The position numbers and the translations under genes were made by a program. Shown here piece by piece: positions 7,543 to 14,858 of a DNA stretch of 22,775 nucleotides; positions within the stretch are counted from its first letter, which is position 1, and every line of letters starts with the position of its first letter. The DNA is from a virus. The stretch spans positions 1 through 22,775 of the IMG/VR virus record IMGVR_UViG_3300037264_007288; one strand, 5' to 3'. The notes under the pieces are model-generated. The model worked only from the letters and a program-made list of their open reading frames with translations, did not search any database and was not told where the DNA came from.

Positions 7543-9224
7543 TTGCAAGCCCAGAATTACCGTACAGCGCAGGAACTAGGACTGACAAGGTTAAGCTCTC
7601 CCAGGCTAGTAAGGCAAAGGACAAGGGGGCTGAGCCAGAATTCAATACTAGGTTTCTCCCCTCTGACTTCATCAACAGGCTTATCTATGTCGATGGGCAT
7701 CCATTTAGTAAGGGCGGTGGCTTCGAGAGTCGACCGTACTTGCTCCCTATCTGTGATAGGAACCACAAGAAGCTTCTCCTAAAGTGCGGCCGGCAGGTGG
7801 AAAAGTCGACTACGTTGGGGAATAGGCTCCTAACCTTTCACTGCCTAATACCATTCTTTCGATCCCTATTCATAGCCCCTACTGAGACGCAAGTACGCCG
7901 ATTTTCCATGGAGAGAATTACTAAGACCCTTCTAACTTCCCCGGGACTAAAGCCTATTAGAGAAGCTATGACTTTAGACAACGTAATGCATAAGGAATTC
8001 CCTAATAACTCCTCCCTCATGTTTGGATCAGTCTTCCATACCCCTGATAGAGTCCGCGGTGTTGCGGCCGACTGTATCCAACTGGATGAAATCCAAGATA
8101 TCGTAAGTGACCATATCCCGGTTATAGAAGAAACTCTCTCGCACTCTAACCCTGAGTACAAGTACTTTTGGGCTGCTGGAACACCCAAGAGTATGGACAA
8201 TCCCATAGAGGTTTACTGGGATAGATTCTCCACTCAGCATGAATGGACAGTCCCATGTGAGAGGCATACACCGCTTCATTGGAACGTTCTTGGAATTAAG
8301 AATGTAGGACTAGAGGGGCTCATATGTGACAAATGTGGAGAGAGGATAAACGCTAGCTCAGGTAAGTGGCAGATGCTAGGAAATCCAAAGGCTGAATTTC
8401 ATGGGTACCATATTTCCCAGTTGATGGTCCCATGGATTCAATGGTCCAGCATCATTACTAGGATGAAGCGGTATCCAGTTGACAAGTTCTACAACGAAGT
8501 ACTCGGGCTTTCCTATGATAGCGGTACTCGCCCGCTCTCTCGAAAGGATCTGCAGAAGCACTGTGTACCAGATATGCATTATACGTATATCCAACTAGTC
8601 GAGCTTCAGAGAAGACACCAGCTTCGACTCTTTATGGGCATAGACTGGGGAACAGGCACAGACAGCTTCACTGTAGTTACTGTCGTTGGCTACCATCCTG
8701 TCCATGGACGCCTTACCGATCTATATTCCAAAAAGTTTATTGGAGAAGAGGCTGATCCTGTTAGGCAACTAGAGCTTATTAAGCAAATGATCAACGACTT
8801 GGAGATAGAGCGAGTAGGCTGCGACTGGGGTTTCGGTTACTACCAGAATGACTCCCTTATGCGTACATACGGGAGACAGAGAGTAGCCTCCTACATGTAC
8901 ACGGCTGGGCAGACAAGAAAGGTCTACTGGGAACCTAACCTTAGGCGTTTCATGGTAAATAGGACTGCAGTTATGTCTGACATATTCAACGGAATTAAGC
9001 GGGGCGCCTTCCACTTTTTTGATGAAAAGTACTTCTTAGAAGAGTTTGGATCCGACTTTTTGAATATTTTCGCGGAATATTCTGAGAGGGCCAGAATGGT
9101 CCTGTATAACCATCCAGTTGGTAGGCCTGACGACTCATTCCACTCTTTCCTATATGCGGTTCTGGCCAGTATGCTTTCCCATCCTAGACCGGACATTCTT
9201 GAACCAGAAGCGGATCGGGGCTAA
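7539..9224 (+). CDS. terL: Terminase large subunit
   Basis: The packaging motor ATPase and headful nuclease (561 residues). The Walker A motif is CGRQVEKST (residues 83-91), a variant with Glu in the usual Gly place that is known among terminases. Walker B with the catalytic acid is CIQLDE (179-184). A coupling-like T-P-K segment (AAGTPKS, about 212-218) follows. C240, H243, C263 and C266 form a zinc-knuckle-like insert between the ATPase and nuclease halves. The RNase H-like nuclease shows acidic residues at D369 (MGIDWGTG), D429 (GCDWGFG) and D531/D532 (RPDDSFHS). There is no good SD at the ATG; see the possible leader peptide. The motor would dock on a portal and cut concatemeric DNA. Confident family call. 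Confidence 0.95.
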   Translation: MIASPELPYSAGTRTDKVKLSQASKAKDKGAEPEFNTRFLPSDFINRLIYVDGHPFSKGGGFESRPYLLPICDRNHKKLLLKCGRQVEKSTTLGNRLLTFHCLIPFFRSLFIAPTETQVRRFSMERITKTLLTSPGLKPIREAMTLDNVMHKEFPNNSSLMFGSVFHTPDRVRGVAADCIQLDEIQDIVSDHIPVIEETLSHSNPEYKYFWAAGTPKSMDNPIEVYWDRFSTQHEWTVPCERHTPLHWNVLGIKNVGLEGLICDKCGERINASSGKWQMLGNPKAEFHGYHISQLMVPWIQWSSIITRMKRYPVDKFYNEVLGLSYDSGTRPLSRKDLQKHCVPDMHYTYIQLVELQRRHQLRLFMGIDWGTGTDSFTVVTVVGYHPVHGRLTDLYSKKFIGEEADPVRQLELIKQMINDLEIERVGCDWGFGYYQNDSLMRTYGRQRVASYMYTAGQTRKVYWEPNLRRFMVNRTAVMSDIFNGIKRGAFHFFDEKYFLEEFGSDFLNIFAEYSERARMVLYNHPVGRPDDSFHSFLYAVLASMLSHPRPDILEPEADRG

Positions 9225-9251
9225 AAAAGAGGGAGTGGTTAGCTCCCCCTT
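9223..9251 (-). terminator. Intrinsic terminator for the leftward gene, between converging genes
   Basis: Read leftward, a stem CTCCC/GGGAG with 7-base loop, extended by AAG/CTT around one mismatch, is followed by six T residues. It lies directly between the terminase stop and the stop of the minus-strand gene. In the rightward direction the T run is missing, so it is mainly a leftward terminator. Confidence 0.6.
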
Positions 9252-9255
9252 AGTA

Positions 9256-9513
9256 CTACTCTTTATTAAGAGGCGACAGCCCGGATACCGCTTTGGCTGC
9301 CGATTTAACATCCTCTCCCCGAGCGAGGCGGACCAGGAAGGCCACGCCCATCAAGCCGGTAAAGGCTACACAGCCGATCTTGACTCCGCCAATGATCTTC
9401 TGGCCAGTCTCACTATCCCAGAAATTCTGGGCAGCTCCAGTTGGGGTTCCGGTTACAACCTTGCTAGTTCCGGGCCTGTTCAGGACTCCGGTAGTTCCAT
9501 TTGGTGGCGTCAT
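9256..9513 (-). CDS. Small single-span membrane protein on the minus strand (85 aa)
   Basis: A minus-strand gene with a strong SD (AAAGGAG, about 9 bases before the ATG) and its own terminator. The N-terminal 30 residues are Thr/Pro/Gly-rich and probably disordered. Residues about 40-62 (KIIGGVKIGCVAFTGLMGVAFL) form one hydrophobic segment followed by Arg residues (VRLARGED), which would place the C terminus on the cytoplasmic side by the positive-inside rule. I do not recognise the family. A holin or antiholin role is possible for a small one-span phage protein, but nothing confirms it. It runs opposite to the late genes, so it is likely under separate control. Confidence 0.72.
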   Translation of the reverse strand: MTPPNGTTGVLNRPGTSKVVTGTPTGAAQNFWDSETGQKIIGGVKIGCVAFTGLMGVAFLVRLARGEDVKSAAKAVSGLSPLNKE

Positions 9514-9531
9514 CTTTCTTATTCTCCTTTT

Positions 9532-9545
9532 GATAGTGCACTATC
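9532..9545. promoter_or_regulatory. Perfect 14-bp palindrome upstream of the minus-strand gene
   Basis: GATAGTGCACTATC is its own reverse complement. It lies directly upstream of the SD of the minus-strand membrane protein gene and about 130 bases before the winged-helix gene that is transcribed the other way. Position and symmetry suit a dimeric repressor operator, or a leader hairpin able to mask the SD. No binding protein is proven. Confidence 0.5.
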
Positions 9546-9549
9546 GGGG

Positions 9550-9578
9550 GTTGGACTGCCCTCACAGGGAAATCCAAC
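9550..9578. repeat. Two-tier inverted repeat in the divergent intergenic region
   Basis: Outer arms GTTGGA (9550-9555) and TCCAAC (9573-9578) flank inner arms CCCT (9559-9562) and AGGG (9566-9569) with 3-base spacers and a 3-base loop. No T run follows, so it does not look like a terminator. It sits next to the 14-bp palindrome, in a roughly 160-base gap otherwise without genes. The rest of the gap (9579-9672) shows nothing I can name except the SD of the next gene. Confidence 0.45.
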
Positions 9579-9672
9579 ATCCCAATTCAGACTACTTATC
9601 CCATGCGATTCCTAATTTTTTCATGGTAGAAGAGTTGTAGGATACTCGTCTTACTACTTAAAAGGAGATTGG

Positions 9673-10452
9673 ATGCATTCAACCAAGGGCTTTTTCAAAG
9701 TACATTGGGACTTTTTCAAGACAGGGCGAGCTAGAGATATAGGTGCCAACGCTGGTTGGGTCCTCTGTGCACTCCATTCCTTTGCGAACAAGGAGGGGGA
9801 GTGCTACCCAAGTCTAGAAACTCTAGCTGCTATGACAAAGCTTTCAATAGGTACTGTAGTTAAATCCAGGGGGATTCTTAAGGAAGCTAAACTTATTGAT
9901 TTTGCTGTCTCAAGAGATGGTAAAAAGAACATTACCCACTACAGAGTATTCCCACTGGAAGGAGTTGATGTTCTCAAAGATATAGAGGCCGATGCCAATA
10001 GCCAACCCAGCGAGGAATTTCAGGCCTATCTTACGGCACTTAGAAATCTCTCTGAGACCTACCCCGAGGATGCATCCTATTTGAAGACTAATATTCAGAC
10101 TCTTAGGCTAATGAAGGTGCCCAATAAAATTCGGCAATACGTCCAGAATGCTGAGAAGGACCTGGATAATACATTTTTATATTTTGCCCTCTCGCTAGCA
10201 AGAACAATACGTGTAGTGGCAGAGTCCTTTAAGCCCCCAGCAACTATAGCTGTGAGGGGTAAGGTAGATGCACTGGTAGGTATCGCTAATTCGATGTTTA
10301 AAGCCTCAGAGATCCTGGATTGCACCTTTGAGTCTGCAGCTAGTGTCTTCCTGAAGTGGGTAGATACTGAGAAAAAGAATGTGTCTATAAATACTGGAGT
10401 ATTGCTCCCGATATCTGAGGAATGGGTTAAGAGATTGAGGAAATCTCAGTAG
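9673..10452 (+). CDS. Winged helix-turn-helix protein, replication-initiator-like (259 aa)
   Basis: The N-terminal 95 residues resemble the winged-helix domain of phage O-type and DnaD-type replication proteins and related regulators: WVLCALHSFANKEGECYPS, then SLETLAAMTKLSIGTVVKS (recognition helices about 48-68), then a wing (ITHYRVFPL). The remaining 160 residues are helical and charged, with no motif I can identify. ATG 9673 has AAAGGAG about 8 bases upstream. The gene is alone on + among two minus-strand genes and overlaps the converging gene at its 3' end by 26 bases. It may control this island or initiate replication nearby. DNA binding is likely; the exact role is not shown. Confidence 0.72.
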   Translation: MHSTKGFFKVHWDFFKTGRARDIGANAGWVLCALHSFANKEGECYPSLETLAAMTKLSIGTVVKSRGILKEAKLIDFAVSRDGKKNITHYRVFPLEGVDVLKDIEADANSQPSEEFQAYLTALRNLSETYPEDASYLKTNIQTLRLMKVPNKIRQYVQNAEKDLDNTFLYFALSLARTIRVVAESFKPPATIAVRGKVDALVGIANSMFKASEILDCTFESAASVFLKWVDTEKKNVSINTGVLLPISEEWVKRLRKSQ

Positions 10453-10939
10453 GTACTATAGCGTTATCCATGTACCCATATATGAAGTTCTCAATGGCTT
10501 CTTTAAGCTCAGGGGCGAATCGTAGCAAGTAGGAGTGCGCTTGATACTCCAACTTAGCTGCGACGCCCCTGAGTCTACTTTCCAACACTTTTAGCTTATA
10601 AGAACTCTTGAAATCGGGCTGCCCCTCTACCTGGAGTTTCATCATATAGAACAGCCGAAATAGCGGGAGCCAGGCAAGCTTCTTTTTAGCTTTAGTCTCT
10701 ATACATCTCAAATCCTCTTGGGACATATACCACACCATTTCAATTGAGGCCTGCATCTCTTCAGAGGTCCAACTTTTCTTCGCCATAAGATTGGTAAGAA
10801 TGGACCAAGCAGCTTCTACTTCCTTCTGAGTCCGCGGTTTATTGTTCGGATTTAGGCCCATGAGATGAAATAAACCAACTACCGCCTCATTCGTTTGTAT
10901 ACCCAAGGCCTCTATTCTTGATAGTCTCTCTTCATCCAT
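10427..10939 (-). CDS. Hypothetical helical protein on the minus strand (170 aa)
   Basis: This ORF fills a stretch with no + strand frame and reads like a real protein: MDEERLSRIEALG, then long amphipathic helices (VEAAWSILTNLMAKKSWT, AHSYLLRFAPELKEAIENF). There is no signal peptide or membrane span. It converges on the winged-helix gene with a 26-base tail overlap. No SD precedes the ATG; instead a sigma70-like promoter places transcription start at the ATG itself (see regulatory entry). I do not recognise the family. Being opposite to the late operon, it may be expressed at another time. Confidence 0.65.
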   Translation of the reverse strand: MDEERLSRIEALGIQTNEAVVGLFHLMGLNPNNKPRTQKEVEAAWSILTNLMAKKSWTSEEMQASIEMVWYMSQEDLRCIETKAKKKLAWLPLFRLFYMMKLQVEGQPDFKSSYKLKVLESRLRGVAAKLEYQAHSYLLRFAPELKEAIENFIYGYMDNAIVPTEISSIS

Positions 10940-10945
10940 GAGGGT

Positions 10946-10974
10946 ATCTTAGTAGAAGTATGCCCCTCTTTCAA
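10946..10974 (-). promoter_or_regulatory. Sigma70-like promoter giving a leaderless transcript
   Basis: On the minus strand TTGAAA (10974-10969) and TAAGAT (10951-10946) are 17 bases apart. Counting the canonical distance from the -10 element, +1 falls on 10939, the A of the ATG. That agrees with the lack of an SD. The -35 matches 5 of 6 and the -10 matches 4 of 6 of the consensus. A match of this kind can arise by chance. Confidence 0.4.
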
Positions 10975-11057
10975 GATTTATAGCTCCCGTAGACATGCTC
11001 AAAACTGCACTTCTGACCTCGTATAAGCCATCCTTTGGAACTCCTTATCTATCAGTA

Positions 11058-11087
11058 TTGCCTCCAGAGTATATATTGGGGTATTAT
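11058..11087 (+). promoter_or_regulatory. Possible sigma70-like promoter for the head module
   Basis: TTGCCT (11058-11063) and TATTAT (11082-11087) are spaced by 18 bases, in the divergent gap upstream of the GGAGG that serves ATG 11124. It would drive the rightward head operon. The match is moderate. It falls inside the longer reading of the next gene, so it is only credible if that gene starts at 11124. Confidence 0.3.
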
Positions 11088-11123
11088 AACTATGCGGATA
11101 CAAGATATGGTGGAGGTGCCCAA

Positions 11124-12038
11124 ATGGCTCCAACTGCTGTAGCGATAGTGCCGAAGCCGACTGGTGGCATCGATCCGGGCGTACTAGAGATGCTCGGCAA
11201 GAAGGCCTCCAATATGTATCTAGAGAAGGGCGTCAATCTAACCGACGCTGTTGCTAAGGTTGCGTCCGATGAGGGAACTTCCGGCCGTCAGTTCACCACG
11301 GAGCACCTTCGGAGAATCACAGAATTTGCTAATACTAATACACATCAGTCCCTCTTTACTAAGAGCGCGGACAAGATGTTCTCATTTCCCCTAGCTGACC
11401 CAGAGACGGTAATCCAGGGCCTCAGCAATGGAGTGAAGCACAAGATTCCTTTGGCCTCTTCCAGAGACGCAGTAGAGGCTGCTATGCCTAAGGCTGCTTC
11501 TATCACAGGGTACTTCCCTGGGGTAGACACCGCCACTCTGGAATCTTTCTTCAAGCAGGCTACTTCAGAGACCGGTGAGTACCCAGACCACAATCCACTG
11601 GGAAAGCTCCAAATTCTAACTGACCGCCTCCAGGCTGCAGAAGACGTTGCTATGGCTAAGAAGGCCAGTACAGAACTCCTAATTTCCCAGGTTCGGGAGG
11701 AGCTTTTCAACCATATCAAGCAGGCCTCCCTATATGGGCTGAGCCTTAAGGATCTATATACAGCCCTGAGCCAGGCTACTCAGAATGAGAAGCTGGCAAA
11801 GGCCGTATTAAACGATGCCTATGACAAGCTCAAAGGTGAGGTCTATTTCCAGACTCGTGAACAGTCTGTAAAGACTGCTTCTGGATCTCTGCAGACTGAT
11901 CATCCGCTAGTTAAGTCATTCAGATTCCTTGAGAAGCTAAGTGGACAGCTGCAGATTCTGACCAAGGCTGCTGCTACTCTCTCGCATAGCCGCGTTCGTG
12001 CTGAGCAGGCTCTGCGAGATCGCTATCGTTCGCTATAA
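11124..12038 (+). CDS. Probable head-module protein of unknown function (304 aa)
   Basis: The chosen ATG has GGAGG 7 bases upstream; an in-frame ATG at 10995 without SD would add 43 residues (347 aa in all) and remains possible. The sequence is Ala/Lys/Leu-rich with many short K-x-A patches (KKASN, KVASDE, FTKSADK, FFKQATSE). The C-terminal 170 residues are predicted to be long helices, probably coiled coil (LQAAEDVAMAKKAST, LFNHIKQASLYG). There is no catalytic motif, membrane span or signal peptide. Its place just upstream of capsid-assembly genes suggests a virion or assembly protein. I do not recognise a family and it does not resemble a portal. Confidence 0.75.
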   Translation: MAPTAVAIVPKPTGGIDPGVLEMLGKKASNMYLEKGVNLTDAVAKVASDEGTSGRQFTTEHLRRITEFANTNTHQSLFTKSADKMFSFPLADPETVIQGLSNGVKHKIPLASSRDAVEAAMPKAASITGYFPGVDTATLESFFKQATSETGEYPDHNPLGKLQILTDRLQAAEDVAMAKKASTELLISQVREELFNHIKQASLYGLSLKDLYTALSQATQNEKLAKAVLNDAYDKLKGEVYFQTREQSVKTASGSLQTDHPLVKSFRFLEKLSGQLQILTKAAATLSHSRVRAEQALRDRYRSL

Positions 12039-12079
12039 CCACTTGGATGGCCACCCTTGGCGGTGGTAAACTGGGACTC

Positions 12080-12322
12080 ATGATCGACCAGATCTTGGCT
12101 GGGAGTCTTGCACTCCGGAAATTAGCGCAGAAGAAAAAGTATCCACTTAGCGTACGGATACCCGGCAAGATTTTAAAGACGGTCATTAAACACCCGATCC
12201 TATCTTCGATGGCTGTCTTCGGCCTTCCGGGTGTGTACAAAAAGTGGAAGACACATGTTGGTATAGCTAGTGCAACTAATCCGGCAAATATGCCACAGAC
12301 TAACTTCTGGAGGAGACCATGA
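12080..12322 (+). CDS. Small basic protein with N-terminal LxKLA tag (80 aa)
   Basis: I prefer ATG 12080 over ATG 12047 because the shorter form places L-R-K-L-A (residues 12-16) at the same distance from the start as in three other small proteins of this window; neither start has a good SD. A basic stretch (AQKKKYPLSVRIPGK) is followed by a hydrophobic segment (residues 38-52, HPILSSMAVFGLPG) flanked by lysines, which might touch a membrane. The C terminus overlaps the start of the next gene. Function unknown. Confidence 0.6.
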   Translation: MIDQILAGSLALRKLAQKKKYPLSVRIPGKILKTVIKHPILSSMAVFGLPGVYKKWKTHVGIASATNPANMPQTNFWRRP

Positions 12323-13065
12323 GCCAATTTGAGCAGGCCGTACTAGGAGAGTTTGAAGTTCCATATTCCGCAGCTCATGAGAAGACTGCTGCATCTCCCT
12401 CATGGGTTGGAGCTAGGGTAACCCGTGGTCTAGTTGATAGGGGAGCAAAGGTGCCCTATGCCTATGCTTCAGGAAGGACTGCAGAAGATATGTTGCGATT
12501 TGGGAAGATGCAAGAAGCTAGTGGGCGTAAGACTTTTGCAAAAGGAATAACTCAAGCGAATATAAGGATAGAGGGTAAGAAGTTTCCTAAGAAGGCTCCT
12601 GCAGAAAAGACTGCTGGGCCTTTTCTAGAAGGCCTTAAAGAAACCGCTAAGAAGACTATTCCAACTGTAGGTGCAGCCATTGCAGCTGGGATCCTCACAG
12701 ATAGTGCTATCAGAGGTTATGAGGGATTAGTTGGTGCTGTGCAGAAAGGTGGCGCATTCAAGAAGCTTCTGGCAGCAGCTCCAGACCTAAAAGATATTCC
12801 GGCAGAGAAGCTACGGGAGCAGTTCAGTGTCATTTACAAGTTCAGCCCAGACGTTGCAAAATCTCCACAAGTAGCCGCCAGTTGGATTCGTCAGATCAAT
12901 ACTGCGACTCTAGAGGGTAGGGACTACATTCCGCCAGATGCTATTCGAGACCTAGTTTCTATCCAGAAGGATGTAACTGGGATGCGTGGTTCTGGTCTAT
13001 CCAGGGAACTATCTAAGAGTGTTGCCCAGGGCTTTCTAAAGAGCAAAAAGACAGACAAGGCCTAA
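12319..13065 (+). CDS. Head-module protein with SQFEQ N terminus and Gly-rich helix (248 aa)
   Basis: ATG 12319 overlaps the previous stop and has GGAGGAG close upstream. The protein starts MSQFEQAVLG, matching residues 102-111 of the 126-residue protein encoded at 17389 (LSQFEQFVLS). Residues about 114-127 (IPTVGAAIAAGIL) form a short Gly/Ala-rich hydrophobic helix. The second half contains EQFSVIYKFSPDVAKSPQVAASWIR split over residues about 165-190, reminiscent of a segment (LYRFAPxxAxDPxVAGS) I recall from structural proteins of other large phages. No enzyme motif. Probably an internal or assembly protein of the head, but the role is not established. Confidence 0.75.
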   Translation: MSQFEQAVLGEFEVPYSAAHEKTAASPSWVGARVTRGLVDRGAKVPYAYASGRTAEDMLRFGKMQEASGRKTFAKGITQANIRIEGKKFPKKAPAEKTAGPFLEGLKETAKKTIPTVGAAIAAGILTDSAIRGYEGLVGAVQKGGAFKKLLAAAPDLKDIPAEKLREQFSVIYKFSPDVAKSPQVAASWIRQINTATLEGRDYIPPDAIRDLVSIQKDVTGMRGSGLSRELSKSVAQGFLKSKKTDKA

Positions 13066-13069
13066 GTAG

Positions 13070-14770
13070 ATGTATAAGCTAAGTTACTTTCCTGGGGTTG
13101 ACCCAAAAACGGGTGAGGCGCTTGTACAGGTTATCAAGCCTGGCGAAGCTAGCTTAGAGAAGCTATCCCAAGCAATACATCCAAAACTACGTGCCTACTT
13201 AGCAAAGCTCAAGCCAGAGCCAGACAAGGTCTATGTACTATGCATAGCTTTAGGAGCCTCTGAGTATTATGGGCAAAATATCAATGGGGATATTTTTCCA
13301 GAAAGTGCTCTGGCTCATGTAGGCCACGACTATGGCTACCAGAGCTTTCTCGATGGACACGCCTTTAAGCATCATCAGAATAAGAATCCGGAGGTCTCCT
13401 TCGGCTCTATAGAGCTATCTATTTGGAATGACTCTATGAAGAGAGTAGAGTTGGTACTAGCTCTTGATAAAAATAGGGCAAAGCAATTCGATGCACAGGA
13501 TGTCACCGACAAGATTGAGGCTGGAATCCCATGTTCCGTATCTATGGGATGCAAGGTCCCATACGACATCTGCTCTATCTGCAGTAATAGGGCTAAAACT
13601 AGGGCGGATTACTGCTTCCACCTTTTGAATGAGATGAACAAGATTTATGAGGATGGGCGCCAGGCAGGAGCCATTAATACTATGCCCAGATTCTTTGATA
13701 TCTCCTTCGTATTTATCGGCGCAGATCGTATTGCCAAAACTATATGCAAGATAGCCTCTGGAGGCTGCTGTGAGTTGTGCTCAACTATTTCTGGAAAGGT
13801 AGATGAGCAGGATTCTAAGCATGCTGATGCGAAACCAACTCCTAAGGCTCTCGTGAAGGAGCATACAAAACTGGTTAAAGTTCTTCGTAGCCCCAGTCAT
13901 ACGGATGACATTCGTGAGGCTGCTAAACAGGAAAAAGAACTAAAGGAATATAAGAAATCCGCCTCTGTAGGAAAGATAGGAGATATCTTCAAAGAAGTAC
14001 CATCCTCCTTTGTTAGCAAAACTGTGCCAGCTCTGGAATCTAGCGAACCTACTTTACCCAGAAATATTCTGGATGATATGGCTACCAAGTACCCTCTAGG
14101 ACAGTCGCTGGGAACTACTGCAGCCATGGGAATGCCGCTCAAGCCTCAAGAATTTCAGCGGATAGTACTTATTCGCCTCGGGCAGAAGAACCTGGCAGAT
14201 GAGCTAGATTCCAAGGGAGAGTGCTTTGGGCCCTCCCAGAATACTGACGAGTCACTACCCATGGGTGGAACTAGTGGTGAGCTCCTAAGCCGACTTCTCC
14301 CATTTTTGAAGGAAAGAAGCGGTTTTGGGCCTATTTTGAAAATACGGATTACTAGGATAACCGTAGAACCTACAAAACAAGCCAGCCCCTCAGTTATCTC
14401 TAAAAGGGTATTCCTTGACAAGATAGCTGAAGGATATAATGGCTACAGGTTGAGATTGCTAACTCAGATGCCGAATGAGCTGCCCACAACGTTGGATCAG
14501 CACCCGGAGCTAGCGGCAGAACTATTTAGGGAAAATTTCCTGGATACGTTCACTAAGGAAGCAGCTGACCTAAAGAACTCTGGACCGTTGAAAGTGCTCT
14601 TAGGGGTCTTTCCAATACTGTACTTTTTATCCGCACATTGGAAGGATCAAGAAGTGCATGGGCAGAGACTGGGATTCGTCAAGAAATTTGTGGCGGAGCA
14701 CCCAGAGTTGAGCAGCCTGCTGCTAGCAGGAGCCGCGGCACAGGTGATGAATCAAAAGGTTCCAGCATAG
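13070..14770 (+). CDS. Probable prohead (capsid maturation) protease with Cys-rich insert (566 aa)
   Basis: Likely the serine protease that matures the prohead. Residues 68-77 read YGQNINGDIF, a N-x-N-G-D pattern seen near the start of such proteins. A His cluster lies at H97/H101/H102 (GHAFKHHQNK). After strands ending in RVELVLALD, the segment GIPCSVSMGCKVPYD (152-166) offers Ser156/158 as nucleophile. A zinc-finger-like set C168, C171, C182 and H184 and a second group (GCCELC, about 232-237) follow. RFFDISFVFIGADRIA (207-222) resembles the DIS-x-V-x-x-PADR end of protease domains in large phages. The 340-residue C-terminal part is unlike this domain and ends in a hydrophobic helix (LKVLLGVFPILYFLS). 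Catalytic residues are inferred, not aligned. Position just before scaffold-like and capsid genes fits. The start has only a weak SD. Confidence 0.6.
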   Translation: MYKLSYFPGVDPKTGEALVQVIKPGEASLEKLSQAIHPKLRAYLAKLKPEPDKVYVLCIALGASEYYGQNINGDIFPESALAHVGHDYGYQSFLDGHAFKHHQNKNPEVSFGSIELSIWNDSMKRVELVLALDKNRAKQFDAQDVTDKIEAGIPCSVSMGCKVPYDICSICSNRAKTRADYCFHLLNEMNKIYEDGRQAGAINTMPRFFDISFVFIGADRIAKTICKIASGGCCELCSTISGKVDEQDSKHADAKPTPKALVKEHTKLVKVLRSPSHTDDIREAAKQEKELKEYKKSASVGKIGDIFKEVPSSFVSKTVPALESSEPTLPRNILDDMATKYPLGQSLGTTAAMGMPLKPQEFQRIVLIRLGQKNLADELDSKGECFGPSQNTDESLPMGGTSGELLSRLLPFLKERSGFGPILKIRITRITVEPTKQASPSVISKRVFLDKIAEGYNGYRLRLLTQMPNELPTTLDQHPELAAELFRENFLDTFTKEAADLKNSGPLKVLLGVFPILYFLSAHWKDQEVHGQRLGFVKKFVAEHPELSSLLLAGAAAQVMNQKVPA

Positions 14771-14776
14771 GAAAGG

Positions 14777-14830
14777 TCTTCGTTGACCCAGGGGTATCTG
14801 TGATACTCCGCAGACGGTCTCAGACGAAGA
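14777..14830 (+). ncRNA. Three-tier nested stem in the leader of the acidic scaffold-like gene
   Basis: Three sets of arms are nested: TCTTCGT (14777-14783) with ACGAAGA (14824-14830), GACC (14785-14788) with GGTC (14816-14819), and GGGGTATC (14791-14798) with GATACTCC (14802-14809; one G-U pair) around a 3-base loop. The element fills the only sizeable gap between two head genes and ends 17 bases before the SD. It is better seen as a leader RNA fold, an RNase processing site or an attenuator than as a terminator, since no T run follows. I list it as a structured element without claiming a known RNA family. Confidence 0.4.
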
Positions 14831-14858
14831 GATAACCAAGGCTATGAAAGGAGGATCC

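Noticed and set aside
9118-9640. Two + strand frames (165 and 115 codons) over the minus-strand membrane protein gene
   Set aside because: Neither has an SD; the minus-strand frame has an SD, a transmembrane segment and a terminator. One frame starts inside the terminase gene.
9631-9660. Sigma70 promoter for the winged-helix gene (TTGTAG ... TTAAAA)
   Set aside because: The -10 match is only 3 of 6 and overlaps the SD, so it cannot be called.
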